A DNA stretch of 64,000 nucleotides from positions 1,754,824 through 1,818,823 of the forward strand of contig NZ_KI911559.1 of assembly GCF_000515255.1 (NCBI RefSeq), written 5' to 3'. The translations under genes and the position numbers were made by a program. This DNA is from Rhodovibrio salinarum DSM 9154. GTDB lineage: Bacteria; Pseudomonadota; Alphaproteobacteria; Kiloniellales; Rhodovibrionaceae. The notes below the pieces were generated by a model. That model saw only the letters and a list, made by a program, of their open reading frames with translations. It had not been told where the DNA came from and ran no database searches. Positions 54,664 to 64,000 of the stretch are shown here, piece by piece (position 1 is the stretch's first letter; each line of letters opens with the position of its first letter).

Positions 54664-55295
54664 TCGGCAAGCTGCGTGGCATGGTCGACGAGGTCGATGA
54701 CGATCATCTGATTTTGGACGTCGGCGGCGTCGGCTACCTCGTGCACGCCTCCAGCCGCACACTGGGGCGTCTACCCGGCCGCAGCGAGGCCGTCGCCCTG
54801 ATGATCGAGACGGTGGTGCGCGAGGACGCGATCCTGCTCTACGGCTTCCATGAGACGGCCGAGCGCGATTGGTTCCGTTTGCTCAACACCGTGCAGGGCG
54901 TCGGCGCGCGCCATGCTCTTGCCATTCTTTCGGTGCTCCCTCCCGACCAGCTTGCCCAGGCCGTGGCCGCGCAGGACAAGCAGTCGGTGGCGCGCGCCAA
55001 TGGCGTCGGCCCCAAGCTGGCCGGGCGGATCACCGCCGAACTGAAGGACAAGGCCGGGACGATCGCTCTTGGCCCCACGGCCAGCGGCGAATCGCCGGCC
55101 GCGGACACCGGGGGCGAGGGGCCGGCTGTGTCGAACTTGGGCGAGGTGAGTGAGGATGCCGTGAGCGCCTTGACCAATCTGGGCTACAGGCGCACTGAGG
55201 CGTTCACTGCGGTGGCCGCGGCAAGCCGTCGGCTGGGCCGGGACGCTGGCTTGCAGACCCTGATCACGGAAGGGCTTAAGGAGCTCTCCCAATGA
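54660..55295 (+). CDS. ruvA: Holliday junction DNA helicase RuvA
   Basis: Encodes 211 residues with [29 protein letters not shown] (domain I), [20 protein letters not shown] and [16 protein letters not shown] (HhH pair) and a C-terminal domain after a Gly/Pro/Asp linker. It starts at a GTG overlapping the ruvC stop. It binds the junction as a tetramer and loads RuvB. Confidence 0.96.
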   Translation: MIGKLRGMVDEVDDDHLILDVGGVGYLVHASSRTLGRLPGRSEAVALMIETVVREDAILLYGFHETAERDWFRLLNTVQGVGARHALAILSVLPPDQLAQAVAAQDKQSVARANGVGPKLAGRITAELKDKAGTIALGPTASGESPAADTGGEGPAVSNLGEVSEDAVSALTNLGYRRTEAFTAVAAASRRLGRDAGLQTLITEGLKELSQ

Positions 55296-56389
55296 CCGAC
55301 GACCAGCGGGTCGTCCAGAGCGAACGCACGGAAGAGGACACGGGCGAGGCGAACCTGCGCCCTGCGGGGCTGGACGAGTTCGTCGGCCAGCAGGAGCTGC
55401 GGTCCAACCTGTCGGTGTTCATCGAGGCGGCCCGTCGGCGCGGCGAGGCGCTGGATCATGTGCTGTTCTTCGGTCCGCCGGGCCTGGGCAAGACCACGCT
55501 GGCGCAGATCGTCGCGCGCGAGTTGGGGGTCGGCTTCCGCCACACCAGCGGCCCCGTGATCGCCAAGCCGGGCGATCTGGCCGCGATCCTGACCAATCTG
55601 CAGCCACGCGACGTCCTGTTCATCGACGAGATTCACCGCCTGACCCCGCAGGTCGAGGAGATCCTCTATCCAGCGATGGAAGATTTTCAGCTCGATCTGA
55701 TCATCGGGGAGGGGCCGGCGGCGCGCTCGGTGCGGATCGACCTGCCGCCGTTCACGCTGGTTGGCGCGACCACGCGCTCGGGCCTGATCACCACGCCGCT
55801 GCGCGAGCGCTTCGGCATCCCGCTGCGTCTGCAGTTCTACCAGCCCGACGAGCTCAAGCTGATCGTCGCCCGCGGGGCGCGGGTGCTCGGCATCGAGATG
55901 AGCGCGGACGGCGCCATGGAGGTTGCCCGCCGGTCGCGTGGCACGCCGCGTGTCGCTGGCCGGCTGCTGCGCCGGGTCCGCGACTTCGCCGCCGTCGCCG
56001 ACAACGCGCTGATCGACCAGGGCGTCGCCGACAACGCCCTGAAGCGCTTGCAGGTCGACGAACGCGGGCTGGACTCGATGGACCGCCGCTACCTGCGCTG
56101 TCTGGCGGAGAACTACGGTGGCGGGCCGGTCGGCGTGGAGACGCTGGCTGCCGCGCTCAGCGAGCAACGCGATGTGCCGGAGGAAGTCATCGAACCCTAC
56201 CTGATCCAGCAGGGCCTGCTGCAGCGCACGCCGCGCGGTCGGATGCTGACCAGCCAGGGCTTTTCTTATCTGGGGTTGAAGCCGACCCCGCGCGTCGCGG
56301 CCCAGCTCGACATGCTGGGAGACGCAGGTGATCCGGACGCCGATCCGGCGGATGGCCCGGCAACTGGCGCGAGCGGAGGGGCGGCATGA
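55292..56389 (+). CDS. ruvB: Holliday junction ATP-dependent helicase RuvB
   Basis: Encodes 365 residues. Walker A is [12 protein letters not shown], Walker [10 protein letters not shown], sensor [10 protein letters not shown], and the winged helix [11 protein letters not shown] closes the protein. It pumps DNA through the RuvA-junction complex. It overlaps ruvA (ATGA) and ybgC (ATGA), so the whole ruvA-ruvB-ybgC run is translationally coupled. A short Asp/Gly-rich tail follows the winged domain. Confidence 0.97.
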   Translation: MTDDQRVVQSERTEEDTGEANLRPAGLDEFVGQQELRSNLSVFIEAARRRGEALDHVLFFGPPGLGKTTLAQIVARELGVGFRHTSGPVIAKPGDLAAILTNLQPRDVLFIDEIHRLTPQVEEILYPAMEDFQLDLIIGEGPAARSVRIDLPPFTLVGATTRSGLITTPLRERFGIPLRLQFYQPDELKLIVARGARVLGIEMSADGAMEVARRSRGTPRVAGRLLRRVRDFAAVADNALIDQGVADNALKRLQVDERGLDSMDRRYLRCLAENYGGGPVGVETLAAALSEQRDVPEEVIEPYLIQQGLLQRTPRGRMLTSQGFSYLGLKPTPRVAAQLDMLGDAGDPDADPADGPATGASGGAA

Positions 56390-56895
56390 CCGAGCTGCCG
56401 CCGAGCGAGACCTTGCCGGCCGACCTGCCGCAGGAAGCCCGTGGCCTGTCCGGCCGCCTGGATCCGGAATCCGGCGTGCACCGGATGTGGATGCGGATCT
56501 ATTACGAGGACACGGATGCCGCCGGCATCGTCTACTACGCCAACTATCTGCGGTATGCCGAGCGGGCGCGCACCGAGATGCTGCGCCTGGTTGGCATCGG
56601 CCAGCGCCGGCTGATGGAGGAACGCGGGCTCGCGTTCGCGGTCGCCGGCGCCGAGGTCGATTACCTCTCGCCCGCCCGGCTGGACGACGTGCTGGAGATC
56701 CGCTCCTTCTGTCGCAAGTTCGGCCGCGTGCAGCTGACCATCGAGCAGTGCCTAGTGCATGCCCTGGAGCGACGGGAGATCGCCCGGGCGCGGGTGCGCG
56801 TGGCCTGCCTGGATACCAACACCCGCCCGGCACGTCTGCCGGACGATGTCCTTCGGGCGCTCGACCCCTATAAGCAATTGCAGGAGCCAACCTGA
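56386..56895 (+). CDS. ybgC: YbgC-family acyl-CoA thioesterase
   Basis: Encodes 169 residues. The hot-dog fold active site is [29 protein letters not shown]. About 35 residues precede the fold, longer than typical. It heads the tol cluster, as in many proteobacteria, and hydrolyses short or medium acyl-CoA/ACP thioesters. Its link to Tol is not known in molecular terms. Confidence 0.92.
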   Translation: MTELPPSETLPADLPQEARGLSGRLDPESGVHRMWMRIYYEDTDAAGIVYYANYLRYAERARTEMLRLVGIGQRRLMEERGLAFAVAGAEVDYLSPARLDDVLEIRSFCRKFGRVQLTIEQCLVHALERREIARARVRVACLDTNTRPARLPDDVLRALDPYKQLQEPT

Positions 56896-56898
56896 ACG

Positions 56899-57621
56899 AT
56901 GGAGAACGATTCCCTCGCCGGCGCGGCAGGGCAGGCGGCGCACGACATCTCGCTGACAGGCCTGTTCTTCCAGGCTGACATCGTCGTCAAACTGGTGATG
57001 TTGCTTTTGATCGCGGCGTCGGTCTGGTCCTGGGCGATCATCTTCGACAAGGCGATGATGCTGCGTCGATTGAAGCGGGCGGCGAACCAGTTCGAGGAAG
57101 CCTTCTGGTCGGGCGGCTCGCTCGACGATCTGTACGACCGCATGTCCGAGCGCGCCAACGACCCGATGGCATCGATCTTTCTCGCCGCGATGCGGGAATG
57201 GCGGCGCTTCGCCAGTCGTGCCCAGTCCGAGATGACCGCCAGCGTCCAGGGTCTGCAGCAGCGCATCGAGAAGGTGATGGACATCACGCTCGGCCGGCAG
57301 ATGGAGTCGATCGAGCGGCGCATGATCTTCCTGGCAAGCGTCGGGTCGGCCGCGCCGTTCGTCGGTCTGTTCGGGACGGTGTGGGGGATCATGAACTCCT
57401 TCACCTCGATCGCCGCGACCGAGAACACCTCGCTCGCCGTGGTCGCCCCCGGGATCGCGGAGGCGTTGTTCGCCACCGCGCTTGGCCTGGTCGCGGCGAT
57501 TCCAGCGGTGATCGCCTATAACAAGCTATCGACCGATATCGCCCGCTACGCCGAGCGGCTGGAGAACTTTGCCGGCGAGTTTTCCGCGATCCTATCGCGC
57601 CAGGTCGAGGAGGTGCGCTAG
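56899..57621 (+). CDS. tolQ: Tol-Pal proton channel protein TolQ
   Basis: Encodes 240 residues with TM helices near 28-48 and paired ones near 145-170 and 180-205 that contain the SAAPFVGLFGTVWGIMNSF and FATALGLVAAIPAVIAYN motifs. With TolR it uses the proton gradient to energise TolA. It starts 3 bases after ybgC. Confidence 0.96.
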   Translation: MENDSLAGAAGQAAHDISLTGLFFQADIVVKLVMLLLIAASVWSWAIIFDKAMMLRRLKRAANQFEEAFWSGGSLDDLYDRMSERANDPMASIFLAAMREWRRFASRAQSEMTASVQGLQQRIEKVMDITLGRQMESIERRMIFLASVGSAAPFVGLFGTVWGIMNSFTSIAATENTSLAVVAPGIAEALFATALGLVAAIPAVIAYNKLSTDIARYAERLENFAGEFSAILSRQVEEVR

Positions 57622-57623
57622 CC

Positions 57624-58076
57624 ATGGCGGGCGGTCTTCAGGGCGGTGGCGGCATCCGGCGGCGTCGGCGCGGCCACCGGCGTAGCTACACCCCGATGAG
57701 CGACATCAATGTCACGCCGTTCGTCGACGTGATGCTGGTCCTCTTGATCGTGTTCATGGTGACCGCCCCGCTGCTCACCGTCGGTGTCCCGGTCGACCTG
57801 CCGAAGAGTCAGGCGTCTCCGATCAACGAGAACACCGAGCCACTGGTGGTCACGGTCGACCGTAACGGGTCGATCTACATCCAGGAGACGGAGGTGCCGT
57901 TCGAGAACCTCGTGACCCGGTTGAACGCGATCACCGAACGCAAGCCCGACACCCGCATCTTCGTGCGCGGCGACAGGGAAATCGCCTATGGCCGTGTGAT
58001 GCAGGTGATGGGCCGCCTCAATGGCGCGGGCTTCGAAAAGGTCGCGTTGATCACCGAACAGGACGAGCAGGGCTAG
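57624..58076 (+). CDS. tolR: Tol-Pal protein TolR
   Basis: Encodes 150 residues. The single TM helix has SDINVTPFVDVMLVLLIVFMVTAPLL with D35 as the proton-carrying aspartate. The basic N-terminal stretch IRRRRRGHRRSYTPM is longer than usual. The periplasmic domain ends PDTRIFVRGDREIAYGRVMQVMGRL. It is directly followed by tolA. Confidence 0.96.
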   Translation: MAGGLQGGGGIRRRRRGHRRSYTPMSDINVTPFVDVMLVLLIVFMVTAPLLTVGVPVDLPKSQASPINENTEPLVVTVDRNGSIYIQETEVPFENLVTRLNAITERKPDTRIFVRGDREIAYGRVMQVMGRLNGAGFEKVALITEQDEQG

Positions 58077-58079
58077 GCG

Positions 58080-59189
58080 ATGCGTAAGGCGCTGCTGTTC
58101 TCGCTTGGGCTGCACGTCGGCTTGGTTGCCGCGTTGATCATTGGGATTCCGGACTTTGGCGAGGACCTGCAGGTGCGCGAGCCCGTGCCGGTCGATGTCG
58201 TGAGCGAGGAACAGTTCGCCCAGGCGGCGCCGGAGATCGAGCAGGAGCAGCCGCCCGCTGAGTCCAAGCCGGAACAGCCGCCCAAGCAAGCGGAGCAGGA
58301 AGCTCCGCCGCCCGCGCCCGCCCCGCCGGAACCGCAGAACGCCCAGCCGACCGCGCCCGAACCGGCGCCGGAGCCTCCCGCGCCCGAGCCACAGCAGCAG
58401 GCGCCGGCTGAGCCAGAACCGGCGCCCGAGCCGGAACCGGAATCGCCGCCTGAACCCGAGCCTCAGGCGGAACCGGCGCCGCAGCCACCGCAGAAGCCCG
58501 AGGTTGCGCCCAAGCCGGAGCAGAACGAGCCGGAGCCGGAAACGCAGACCGCCGAACAGCAGCCAGACGAGACGTCCGACCAGACGGCGGATGAAGCCAC
58601 CCCCGCGCCGTCGCGCAAGCCGGAGCGCCAGGTGGCGGAGAAGCCTGAGCAACCGGAGCCCGAGCAACGCGAAGAGCCGGAACAGCAGGAGCCGCCGAAG
58701 CAGCAGAAGCGCGATCTGAACTCGATCCTCAAGGATGTCGAAAAGGACTTCGCCGGTTCCAAGGAGGCGCAGGACAACCCGGATCCGGACGCTCAGAACC
58801 AGACCAGCCAGGAAGGCGAGCAGACTCAGGATGCCCAGCAGGCCGTTCGCTCGCCCGAGGCGGATCAGATCGCCCAGCAGTTAACGGCCAGTCAGATCGA
58901 CGCGATCCGTCAGCAGCTCGCTTCCTGCTGGAGTCCGCCCGTGGGCGCGCGCAATGCGGAGGATCTGCGCATTGAGGTCCGCGTGCGTCTGGACCGCGAT
59001 GGCAGCGTGCGCAGCGCCGAGCTGGTCTCGCGCGAGCGGATGGGCGAGAACTTCTATCGCGCGGCGGCGGAAAGCGCGATGCGCGCGGTACGCATCTGTT
59101 CGCCGCTCAAGGGGCTGCCGCCGGAGAAGTACGACCAGTGGCAGACCCTGCTGCTCAACTTCGACCCGCAGGAGATGCTGGGCGGGTAG
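58080..59189 (+). CDS. tolA: Cell envelope integrity protein TolA
   Basis: Encodes 369 residues. An N-terminal TM anchor (MRKALLFSLGLHVGLVAALII, with S8 and H12 like the TonB/TolA SH motif) is followed by about 200 residues of Pro/Glu/Gln low complexity rather than the Ala/Lys helix of enteric TolA. A small C-terminal domain starts near residue 260 (LTASQIDAIRQQLASCWSPPVGARNAEDL) and ends KYDQWQTLLLNFDPQEML. It bridges the inner membrane to Pal and TolB. Confidence 0.92.
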   Translation: MRKALLFSLGLHVGLVAALIIGIPDFGEDLQVREPVPVDVVSEEQFAQAAPEIEQEQPPAESKPEQPPKQAEQEAPPPAPAPPEPQNAQPTAPEPAPEPPAPEPQQQAPAEPEPAPEPEPESPPEPEPQAEPAPQPPQKPEVAPKPEQNEPEPETQTAEQQPDETSDQTADEATPAPSRKPERQVAEKPEQPEPEQREEPEQQEPPKQQKRDLNSILKDVEKDFAGSKEAQDNPDPDAQNQTSQEGEQTQDAQQAVRSPEADQIAQQLTASQIDAIRQQLASCWSPPVGARNAEDLRIEVRVRLDRDGSVRSAELVSRERMGENFYRAAAESAMRAVRICSPLKGLPPEKYDQWQTLLLNFDPQEMLGG

Positions 59190-59403
59190 ACGCAAGAGCG
59201 ACCAAAACGGGTCCCCTGCGTATTGAGATCCGTTTGTCGCGCGGCTGCGGCACACAGCGGTCACTTGGCAGATGCCCGATTTTCGCCTTAGTGCGAGGCT
59301 ATGGCGCCGTTACCATCGGGGCGCCCGGCCCGTGCGGGCGCGATTCGCGCGCCGGTCGGTGCGTGTCACCGCGTAGCTTCCTGAAGCGAGAGACGAGCCA
59401 AGC

Positions 59404-60756
59404 ATGACCCTTCCCACCCGTCGGCGCTTTCTGACCGGAACGCTGTGCGCCGCTGGCGCGCTTGCTGCCGGCCCGACCGGCTTTGTGCGCGAAGCGCGTG
59501 CGGAGCTGGAGATCGACATCACGCGCGGCTACGTCGAGCCGCTGCCGATCGCGATCACCGATTTCTACGGCGAGACCCAGCAGACCCGGTCGGTCGGCCA
59601 GGACGTCGCCGGCGTGATCCGGGACAATTTGCGCCGGTCCGGCCTGTTCAAGCCGATCGAGCAGGGGGCCTTCATCCAGAGCCCGGAGGCCTTGCGGGGC
59701 GGGCCGCGGTTTCAGGACTGGCGGTTGATCGACGCCCAGGCGCTGGTCAGCGGGAAAGCCGAACAGCAGGCAGACGGTCGGCTGCGGGTGCAGTTCCGGC
59801 TGTGGGATGTCTTCGGCGAGAACCAGATGATCGGCAAGGCGTACTTCACCACACCGGGCAACTGGCGGCGGGTGGCGCACATCATCTCGGACGCGATCTA
59901 TCAGCGCCTGACCGGTGAAGAGGGCTACTTCGACACCCGCATCGTCTACGTCTCGGAAAGCGGCCGGCAGGACAAACGGACGAAACGCCTGGCGATCATG
60001 GACCAGGACGGCGCCAACCACCGCTATCTGACTGATGGCTCCAGCCTGGTGCTGACCCCGCGCTTCTCGCCGACCCGCCAGGAGATCACCTACGTCTCCT
60101 ATCAGGGGCACTCGCCCCGGATCTATCTGTTCAACCTGAACACCGGACAGCAGGAAGTGCTGGGCGAGTTCCCCGGCATGACCTTTGCTCCGCGCTTTGC
60201 GCCCGACGGCAACAGCGTGATCATCGCGCTCGACAACCAGGGCAACAGCGAAATCTACGTGATCGACCTGCGCACGCGCGAGCGCCGTCGTCTGACCAAT
60301 TCGAGCGCGATCGACATCTCCGCCTCGTTCGCGCCGAGCGGCGAGCGCGTGGTGTTCAACTCCAACCGCGGCGGCAGCCTGCAGCTCTATACGATGGACG
60401 CCGATGGCTCGAACGTGCAGCGGATTTCGTTCGGCGACGGACGCTACTCGACCCCGGTGTGGTCGCCGCGCGGCGACATGATCGCCTTCACCCGACAGCA
60501 CCAGGGCACGTTCTATATCGGCGTGATGCGTCCCGACGGCAGCGGCGAGCGGATGCTGGCCGAAGGCTATCGTGTGGAGGGGCCGACCTGGGCGCCGAAT
60601 GGCCGGGTGATCTGCTTCTTCCGGCGCACGCGCGCCGACGATCAGGGGCGTTATGCAAGCAAGCTCTACACGATCGACTTGACGGGATATAACGAGCGGG
60701 AAATTCCCACCCCCCAAGACGCTTCGGATCCGGCATGGTCGCCTGCGATTCCGTGA
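59404..60756 (+). CDS. tolB: Tol-Pal beta-propeller protein TolB
   Basis: Encodes 450 residues. The signal peptide is [23 protein letters not shown] and has a twin-arginine pattern (TRRRFLTG) rather than a plain Sec signal. Two domains follow: the N-terminal [18 protein letters not shown] and the six-bladed propeller with repeats such as [19 protein letters not shown] and [19 protein letters not shown]. It binds Pal and TolA. A 214-base gap separates it from tolA, so it may have its own promoter. Confidence 0.95.
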   Translation: MTLPTRRRFLTGTLCAAGALAAGPTGFVREARAELEIDITRGYVEPLPIAITDFYGETQQTRSVGQDVAGVIRDNLRRSGLFKPIEQGAFIQSPEALRGGPRFQDWRLIDAQALVSGKAEQQADGRLRVQFRLWDVFGENQMIGKAYFTTPGNWRRVAHIISDAIYQRLTGEEGYFDTRIVYVSESGRQDKRTKRLAIMDQDGANHRYLTDGSSLVLTPRFSPTRQEITYVSYQGHSPRIYLFNLNTGQQEVLGEFPGMTFAPRFAPDGNSVIIALDNQGNSEIYVIDLRTRERRRLTNSSAIDISASFAPSGERVVFNSNRGGSLQLYTMDADGSNVQRISFGDGRYSTPVWSPRGDMIAFTRQHQGTFYIGVMRPDGSGERMLAEGYRVEGPTWAPNGRVICFFRRTRADDQGRYASKLYTIDLTGYNEREIPTPQDASDPAWSPAIP

Positions 60757-60830
60757 GATCGATCAAATTCGATTGAAAAGGAAGGCGCAGGTTAAACGCT
60801 CAAGTACTTTGACGCCGCAAGTCATGAATC

Positions 60831-60859
60831 TTGATCGGGAGAGAACCCGTTCGTATAGT
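60831..60859 (+). promoter_or_regulatory. Sigma70-type promoter of pal
   Basis: TTGATC (60831-60836) and TATAGT (60854-60859) are spaced by 17 bases, in the 235-base gap between tolB and pal. Predicted start near 60866. Confidence 0.6.
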
Positions 60860-60991
60860 CCGCGCAACTTCGACTTAACGGGGGCCGTGTCGTGTTTCGG
60901 CGCGATCGCCCCGTAGACGCCGATCCGACCAACACACCATCGACCCGGCCATTCCCTGGATGAGGTCCGGACGACATCGAGAGGATAGACG

Positions 60992-61564
60992 ATGCGTTTA
61001 AAGTTGCTGACCCTGTTCGCCGCGGCGCTGTTGCTGACCGCCTGTGAAACCGGGCCCCAGAACCAGAGTGATATGGACGGTACCGGCTCGCAGACTGCCT
61101 CGCAGTCGACCGGCAGTGCCGACGATCTGGCCAGCGGCGGAGCTGGTGCCGACACGGGCAGTGTCAGCGGCGGGGAGATGGCCGGTCCGGAGCCGGGCAC
61201 GCAGGAGCACCTGGTCGTCAACGTCGGCGACCGAGTCTTCTTCGGTTTCGACGCGTATCAGCTGTCGAGCGAGGCGCAGGCCACGGTCGAGAAGCTGGCC
61301 GCTTGGTTGAAGCAGTATCCGAACAAGCAGGTCATCGTCGAAGGGCACGCCGACGAGCGCGGTACGCGGGAATACAACCTCGCCTTGGGCGCCCGCCGCG
61401 CGAACGCGGTGCGCGACTACCTGATCGTGCTCGGCATCGATCCCAACCGGGTCCAGACGGTGTCGTTCGGCGAGGAGCGTCCGGCCGTTCAGGGCTCCAA
61501 CGAGGACGCCTGGGCGCAGAACCGCCGCGCCGTCTTCGTGGTCGAGGGCACGCCCTCGTCCTAA
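60992..61564 (+). CDS. pal: Peptidoglycan-associated lipoprotein Pal
   Basis: Encodes 190 residues. The signal ends in lipobox LLLTAC (C18 lipidated). A Ser/Gly/Asp-rich linker leads to the OmpA-type domain (VFFGFDAYQLSSEAQATVEKLAAWLKQYPN, GHADERGTREYNLALGARRA). It sits in the outer membrane and binds peptidoglycan and TolB. Confidence 0.97.
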   Translation: MRLKLLTLFAAALLLTACETGPQNQSDMDGTGSQTASQSTGSADDLASGGAGADTGSVSGGEMAGPEPGTQEHLVVNVGDRVFFGFDAYQLSSEAQATVEKLAAWLKQYPNKQVIVEGHADERGTREYNLALGARRANAVRDYLIVLGIDPNRVQTVSFGEERPAVQGSNEDAWAQNRRAVFVVEGTPSS

Positions 61565-61615
61565 GGACGCGCCCGATGCCCTCCTCTGCTAAGCGGTGGG
61601 CAACCGGATGAGATG

Positions 61616-61650
61616 GCGCCCGTTCGGTGTTACCGCCGGACGGGCGCTGT
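61616..61650 (+). terminator. Stem-loop downstream of pal
   Basis: GCGCCCGTTCGG / CCGGACGGGCGC (arms 61616-61627 and 61636-61647, one G-U pair) with an 8-base loop. Only a short T-rich tail follows, so partial termination before cpoB is possible. Confidence 0.65.
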
Positions 61651-61745
61651 CGTGTGCGAACCACATTTGTGCCCGAATCGCGCGGCAGATATCCTGACGC
61701 CACACCTGTTTCTTTTTGCACCGCGACATCAGCGACGGAATTCCC

Positions 61746-62957
61746 ATGACCGCTTTCCCGACTTCTCCGATCTGCTGCTCGAAGGCGCCGAGGCTTCTGC
61801 TCACCGCGCTCGTCACGGGCTTTCTGGTGTGGAGCGTGCCGGCACCGCAGGCGCACGCGCAGAGCGGCGTGGAACGCCTCACCAACAAGGTCGACCGGCT
61901 GCAGCGCGAGTTGAACGATTTGCAGCGGCAGGTCTACAGCGGCGAGGGTGGCGGCACTGCGCCGGCGGCAAGCAGCGCTCCGACATCGGGCAGCGGTGGC
62001 GGCATGACCCAGACCGCGGCCGCGCGCCTGCAGCAGAAGCTGAGTCAGCTGGAGCGGGCGGTGCAGGACCTCACCGGTCGTTTGGAGCGGGTACAGTACG
62101 ATCTGCGTCAGCTCACCCAGCGGATGGATACCCGGGCGAAGGATGTCGATTACCGGCTGAGCCAGCTGGAGCAGGCGGCGGGCGTCTCTGCCACCGGGGG
62201 CGGCCAACAGACGGGGCAGGGCGCGCAGACCGGTCAGGGCCCAGGTCAAACCAGCCGGTCGGGCGGTGATCAGGGAGGTCGGCAGGCCCAGGACCTGCGG
62301 CCCGACCGCCAGGGCAATCAGCGCCAGGGAACGCAGCAGGGCCAGGCCAGCCAGCGCGCGCAGTCCGGACAAAACGGTCAGAACGGCCAAGGCCAAGGCG
62401 GGGATACGTTGGGCCAGGTATCCCAGCGCGCGGTCGACGAGCTGCGTCAGAACCGCGACAACCAGCAGACCGGGTCCGGCCAGCAGGGCCAGAGCCAACA
62501 AGCGGAGACTCAGGGCCGTGGTCAGGGGCAGCAAACGGCCGCCGCCGAGGTCGAACTGCCCGACGGCTCGCCACAGGAGCAGTACGACTACGCCTTCGGC
62601 CTGCTACGCCAAGCCGATTATGCCCAGGCCGAGCAGGCGCTCACCAAGTTCCTGAACCAACATCCCGAGCATACGCTGGCCGGCAACGCTCAGTATTGGC
62701 TGGGCGAGACTTTCTACGTCCGCGGCAACTACGAGCGTGCCGCCGTGACCTTCGCCGAGGGGTTCCAGACCTATCCCGACAGCCAGAAGGCGCCGGATAA
62801 CCTGCTCAAGCTCGGTATGTCGCTCGCCCAGATCGACCGCACCGAGGATGCCTGCGGCATCTTCGCCGAGCTGCAATCCCGTTATCCCGATGCCAAGCAG
62901 AACATCCTCCAGCGCGCCCAACGCGAGCAAAGTCGCCTCAGCTGCGGCCAGGGGTGA
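61746..62957 (+). CDS. cpoB: Tol-Pal cluster protein CpoB/YbgF
   Basis: Encodes 403 residues from ATG 61746. After a signal peptide (RLLLTALVTGFLVWSVPAPQAHAQ) there is a coiled-coil trimerisation region (about 40-150). A Gln/Gly-rich low-complexity linker of more than 100 residues follows, and then a TPR domain (YDYAFGLLRQADYAQAEQALTKFLNQHPEHTLAGNAQYWLGETFYVRGNYERAAVTFAEGFQTYP). CpoB coordinates Tol action with peptidoglycan synthesis. The long Q/G linker is unusual. Confidence 0.93.
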   Translation: MTAFPTSPICCSKAPRLLLTALVTGFLVWSVPAPQAHAQSGVERLTNKVDRLQRELNDLQRQVYSGEGGGTAPAASSAPTSGSGGGMTQTAAARLQQKLSQLERAVQDLTGRLERVQYDLRQLTQRMDTRAKDVDYRLSQLEQAAGVSATGGGQQTGQGAQTGQGPGQTSRSGGDQGGRQAQDLRPDRQGNQRQGTQQGQASQRAQSGQNGQNGQGQGGDTLGQVSQRAVDELRQNRDNQQTGSGQQGQSQQAETQGRGQGQQTAAAEVELPDGSPQEQYDYAFGLLRQADYAQAEQALTKFLNQHPEHTLAGNAQYWLGETFYVRGNYERAAVTFAEGFQTYPDSQKAPDNLLKLGMSLAQIDRTEDACGIFAELQSRYPDAKQNILQRAQREQSRLSCGQG

Positions 62958-63037
62958 TCCCGACGTCGTCTGTGGTTCATAGAGCAGGCGTCGGAGAGGC
63001 GGCGCCACGCGCGGCCTGTGATGATCGGGCGTCTGAC

Positions 63038-64000
63038 ATGACCGACGGGGCGCCCGTCACGGCCGAGGAGGTCGCCGCCCGGATGGCGGCGTTCGATCCG
63101 TTCGAGCCGCGACCTGTTGTCGCGGTGGCGGTGTCGGGCGGACCGGACAGCCTGGCGCTGACGCTGTTGCTGGCCAATTGGGCGGCCGCGCGCGGGGGGC
63201 GTGTCCTCGGCATCACGGTCGATCACGGCCTGCGTCCGGAGGCTGCGGAGGAGGCGCGTTGGGTCGGCGAGGTGCTGGCCGCGCGCGGGATCGAGCACCG
63301 GGTCGTCGGCTGGCAGGGGGAACGGCCCGAACGGGTGCGCCAGCAGCACGCCCGGGAGGAACGCTACGACCGGCTGCGCGCCGTCTGTGCCCAGGAAGGC
63401 ATCCTGCACCTCGCCCTCGGCCACCACCGTGCGGACCGGGCGGAGACGGTGCTGCTGCGCCTGAAGGGGCAGAGCCGGCTGGACGGTCTGGCCGGTATGG
63501 CGCATCAGCGCGAGATGCCGGAAGTGCGGCTGATCCGTCCGCTGATCGACCTGCCGAAAGGCCGCCTGATCGCCACGCTGCGCGACCGTGGGCTTGGCTG
63601 GGTGGACGATCCGAGCAACCGCAATCCCGATCATCTGCGCGTGCATATGCGCGCCTTGCTGCCGCATTTGGCCGAAGACGGGCTTACGGTGACGCATATC
63701 AATGCCTTGGCCGGGGCCCTCGGCACCGCCCGGCGGACGGTCGAGGCCGCGCAGGATGCGCTGCTCGCCCGCGCGGTAACGTTGCATCCGGCCGGTTTTG
63801 CCCGGCTGGATCCCGGCATGTTCCGCGACGCCCGGCCTGAAGTGGCCGATGGCGCGTTGGCGCGCGCTCTGCTGGCGGTTGGCGGGGCGATCTACCCGCC
63901 GCGCGGCGGCCGGCTGGAGCGTCTGGCCGGGGAGCTGCGGACAGGGCTGAGCGCGACGCGCACCCTCGGGGGCTGTCAGGTGATCCCGTGCAAGGCCGGG
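63038..64000 (+). CDS. tilS: tRNA(Ile)-lysidine synthase TilS (3' end beyond window)
   Basis: 321 codons are visible and the frame is open at the right edge. The N-terminal PP-loop AVSGGPDSLALTLLL and GITVDHGLRPEAAEEARWV define TilS, which adds lysine to C34 of tRNA-Ile(CAU). HLALGHHRADRAETVLLRL is conserved. An in-frame GTG at 62954 overlaps the cpoB stop (GTGA) without stop codons between, adding 28 residues; ATG 63038 better fits the family. Confidence 0.93.
   Translation, partial: MTDGAPVTAEEVAARMAAFDPFEPRPVVAVAVSGGPDSLALTLLLANWAAARGGRVLGITVDHGLRPEAAEEARWVGEVLAARGIEHRVVGWQGERPERVRQQHAREERYDRLRAVCAQEGILHLALGHHRADRAETVLLRLKGQSRLDGLAGMAHQREMPEVRLIRPLIDLPKGRLIATLRDRGLGWVDDPSNRNPDHLRVHMRALLPHLAEDGLTVTHINALAGALGTARRTVEAAQDALLARAVTLHPAGFARLDPGMFRDARPEVADGALARALLAVGGAIYPPRGGRLERLAGELRTGLSATRTLGGCQVIPCKAG

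Overview
The window is a gene-dense, high-GC chromosomal segment of an alphaproteobacterium, most likely Rhodospirillales in the broad sense. A Rhodovibrio-like relative would fit, but this is inference. The pointers are a CpdR-type response regulator beside an N-formylglutamate amidohydrolase and a tRNA-Val, the 41-residue zinc-independent type of ribosomal protein L36, the ruvCAB-ybgC-tolQRAB-pal-cpoB block, zapA-6S RNA-fau, and a MenA-type prenyltransferase. I see no insertion sequence, prophage, integrase or CRISPR array.

Layout. 1-6.8 kb: N-formylglutamate amidohydrolase (cut by the left edge), cpdR, tRNA-Val(GAC), an alpha/beta hydrolase, nth, a Gfo/Idh/MocA oxidoreductase, an orphan cox11/ctaG, a methyltransferase and rpmJ. 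7.2-11.4 kb: glycolate oxidase glcDEF behind a promoter with a near-ideal GntR-type palindrome. 11.4-19.3 kb: DUF2817 peptidase, TPR protein, RarD, MenA, LysR regulator, EamA transporter and a ClC channel with CBS domains. 19.5-23.3 kb (minus strand): FCD-type GntR regulator, glycerate 2-kinase and pyruvate kinase. 23.5-26.8 kb: TPR protein, YeeZ-like SDR protein and an ArsB/SLC13-type permease. 26.8-34.4 kb: acetone carboxylase acxABC with a divergent sigma54 activator and a clear -24/-12 promoter. 34.7-38 kb: MarR-EmrA-EmrB-like efflux. 38-42 kb: a MotA/TolQ-like plus MotB/OmpA-like pair with long coiled coils, and an OmpA-like lipid-free periplasmic protein. 42-49.6 kb (minus strand): suhB-like phosphatase, efp, a ThiE-like protein, an unknown protein, gap, class I fba and tkt. 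50-53 kb: DUF4164 protein, zapA, 6S RNA, fau, a YmdB-like phosphoesterase and a small unknown protein. 53.2-64 kb: yebC, ruvCAB, ybgC, tolQRA, tolB, pal, cpoB and tilS (cut by the right edge).

How the genes may work together. glcDEF oxidises glycolate to glyoxylate. Glycerate 2-kinase and pyruvate kinase carry the downstream glycerate to 2-phosphoglycerate (and, after enolase, PEP) and PEP to pyruvate. A shared CTGGT-N3-ACCAG operator in front of glcD and in front of the gntR-glycerate kinase-pyk group suggests one regulator controls both loci 16 kb apart. The acetone carboxylase cluster looks self-contained: activator, sigma54 promoter and three subunits. The right end is the standard resolvasome and Tol-Pal envelope module.

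The best candidates for something under-described are the predicted glycolate/glycerate regulon, the acetone carboxylase control region, and the ion-channel/peptidoglycan-binding pair at 38-40.6 kb, which is neither MotAB, TolQR nor complete Zorya. I did not find a clearly new defence or mobile system.
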